Assembly: GCA_026770585.1 (NCBI GenBank)
Contig: MU646400.1
Coordinates: 232,138-244,076, forward strand
Direction of reading: 5' to 3'
From: Baffinella frigidus
Taxonomy: Eukaryota; Cryptophyceae; Cryptomonadales; Baffinellaceae
DNA: 11,939 nt
Position 1 is the stretch's first letter. Each line of letters starts with the position of its first letter. Shown in pieces: positions 11,783 through 11,939 of the stretch. A model generated the notes under the pieces. That model made no database searches. It was not told where the DNA came from and saw nothing but the letters and a program-made list of their open reading frames with translations. Both the position numbers and the translations under genes were made by a program.

Positions 11783-11821
11783 GTGCATTTCTTTTTCGAA
11801 TCAAGTCAACAAGTGTCAATA
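11783..11821 (+). repeat. 39-nt dispersed repeat
   Basis: Matches 7955-7993 at 36 of 39 bases (shared GTCAACAAGTGTCAATA). The TGTCA part is partly doubled just downstream. Confidence 0.8.
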
Positions 11822-11939
11822 AGTGTCAGGGCTCCAGAGAGTTCCATCCCCCCTCTCGAATTTCTCATGAACCCCTCCTTGATTGTCTCCCCCCCCCCCC
11901 CCTTCCCCTTTCTCCTTTCGACTCTCAAAAACCGTCTGC
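11822..11939. other. pyrimidine-rich end of the window
   Basis: Includes a 14-nt C run at 11889-11902 within a CT-rich tract. No gene seen. Confidence 0.6.

Overview
The window looks like eukaryotic nuclear DNA from a repeat-rich, probably subtelomeric or interstitial-telomeric region. The reasons are plant/alga-type CCCTAAA / TTTAGGG arrays, many miniature inverted-repeat elements, no bacterial-style gene packing, a tRNA-derived pseudogene with internal Pol III boxes, and short coding-like islands with very high G+C at third codon positions. The telomere motif and GC-rich codon use fit several groups (green algae, cryptophytes, dinoflagellates, chromerids). The sequence alone does not name the organism.

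Layout. 1-505: homopolymer, (GA)n and a 169-nt hairpin. 505-770: degenerate CCCTAAA/CCCGAAA array. 771-1727: foldback elements and short repeats. 1728-2362: a cluster of four repeat families (foldback MITE A1, SINE-like body with a decayed tRNA head, element D1, element B1). 2398-3650: a coding-like relic running into a 324-bp tandem duplication, whose second copy carries MITE A2. 3675-4443: MITEs A3, C and A4, with C and A4 sharing a TA. 4443-6960: the only gene-like part, with an open exon-like frame on the minus strand (4980-5267) and a hypothetical 273-aa protein gene on the plus strand (5821-6642). 6954-8970: tandem repeats, MITEs A5-A7, B2 and B3, D2, two perfect palindromes and a second SINE-like body. 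8970-10320: TTTAGGG-type arrays holding two related coding fragments. 10316-11939: 122-bp and 34-bp tandem repeats and more family-A copies.

The dominant system is a set of TA-flanked miniature foldback elements without transposase. Family A (about 117 bp, ends CAGGGGTACCTCGCTCATAA) has eight or nine near-complete copies and several fragments. One site can be compared in three states inside this window: single-TA empty, TATA, and filled. This fixes the element ends and a TA target duplication, as in Tc1/mariner-pogo elements. Families B (101 bp, three copies of identical length) and C (114 bp) also sit at TA. A and B share an internal core but have different ends. Most long open frames here are translations of these repeats and are not genes.
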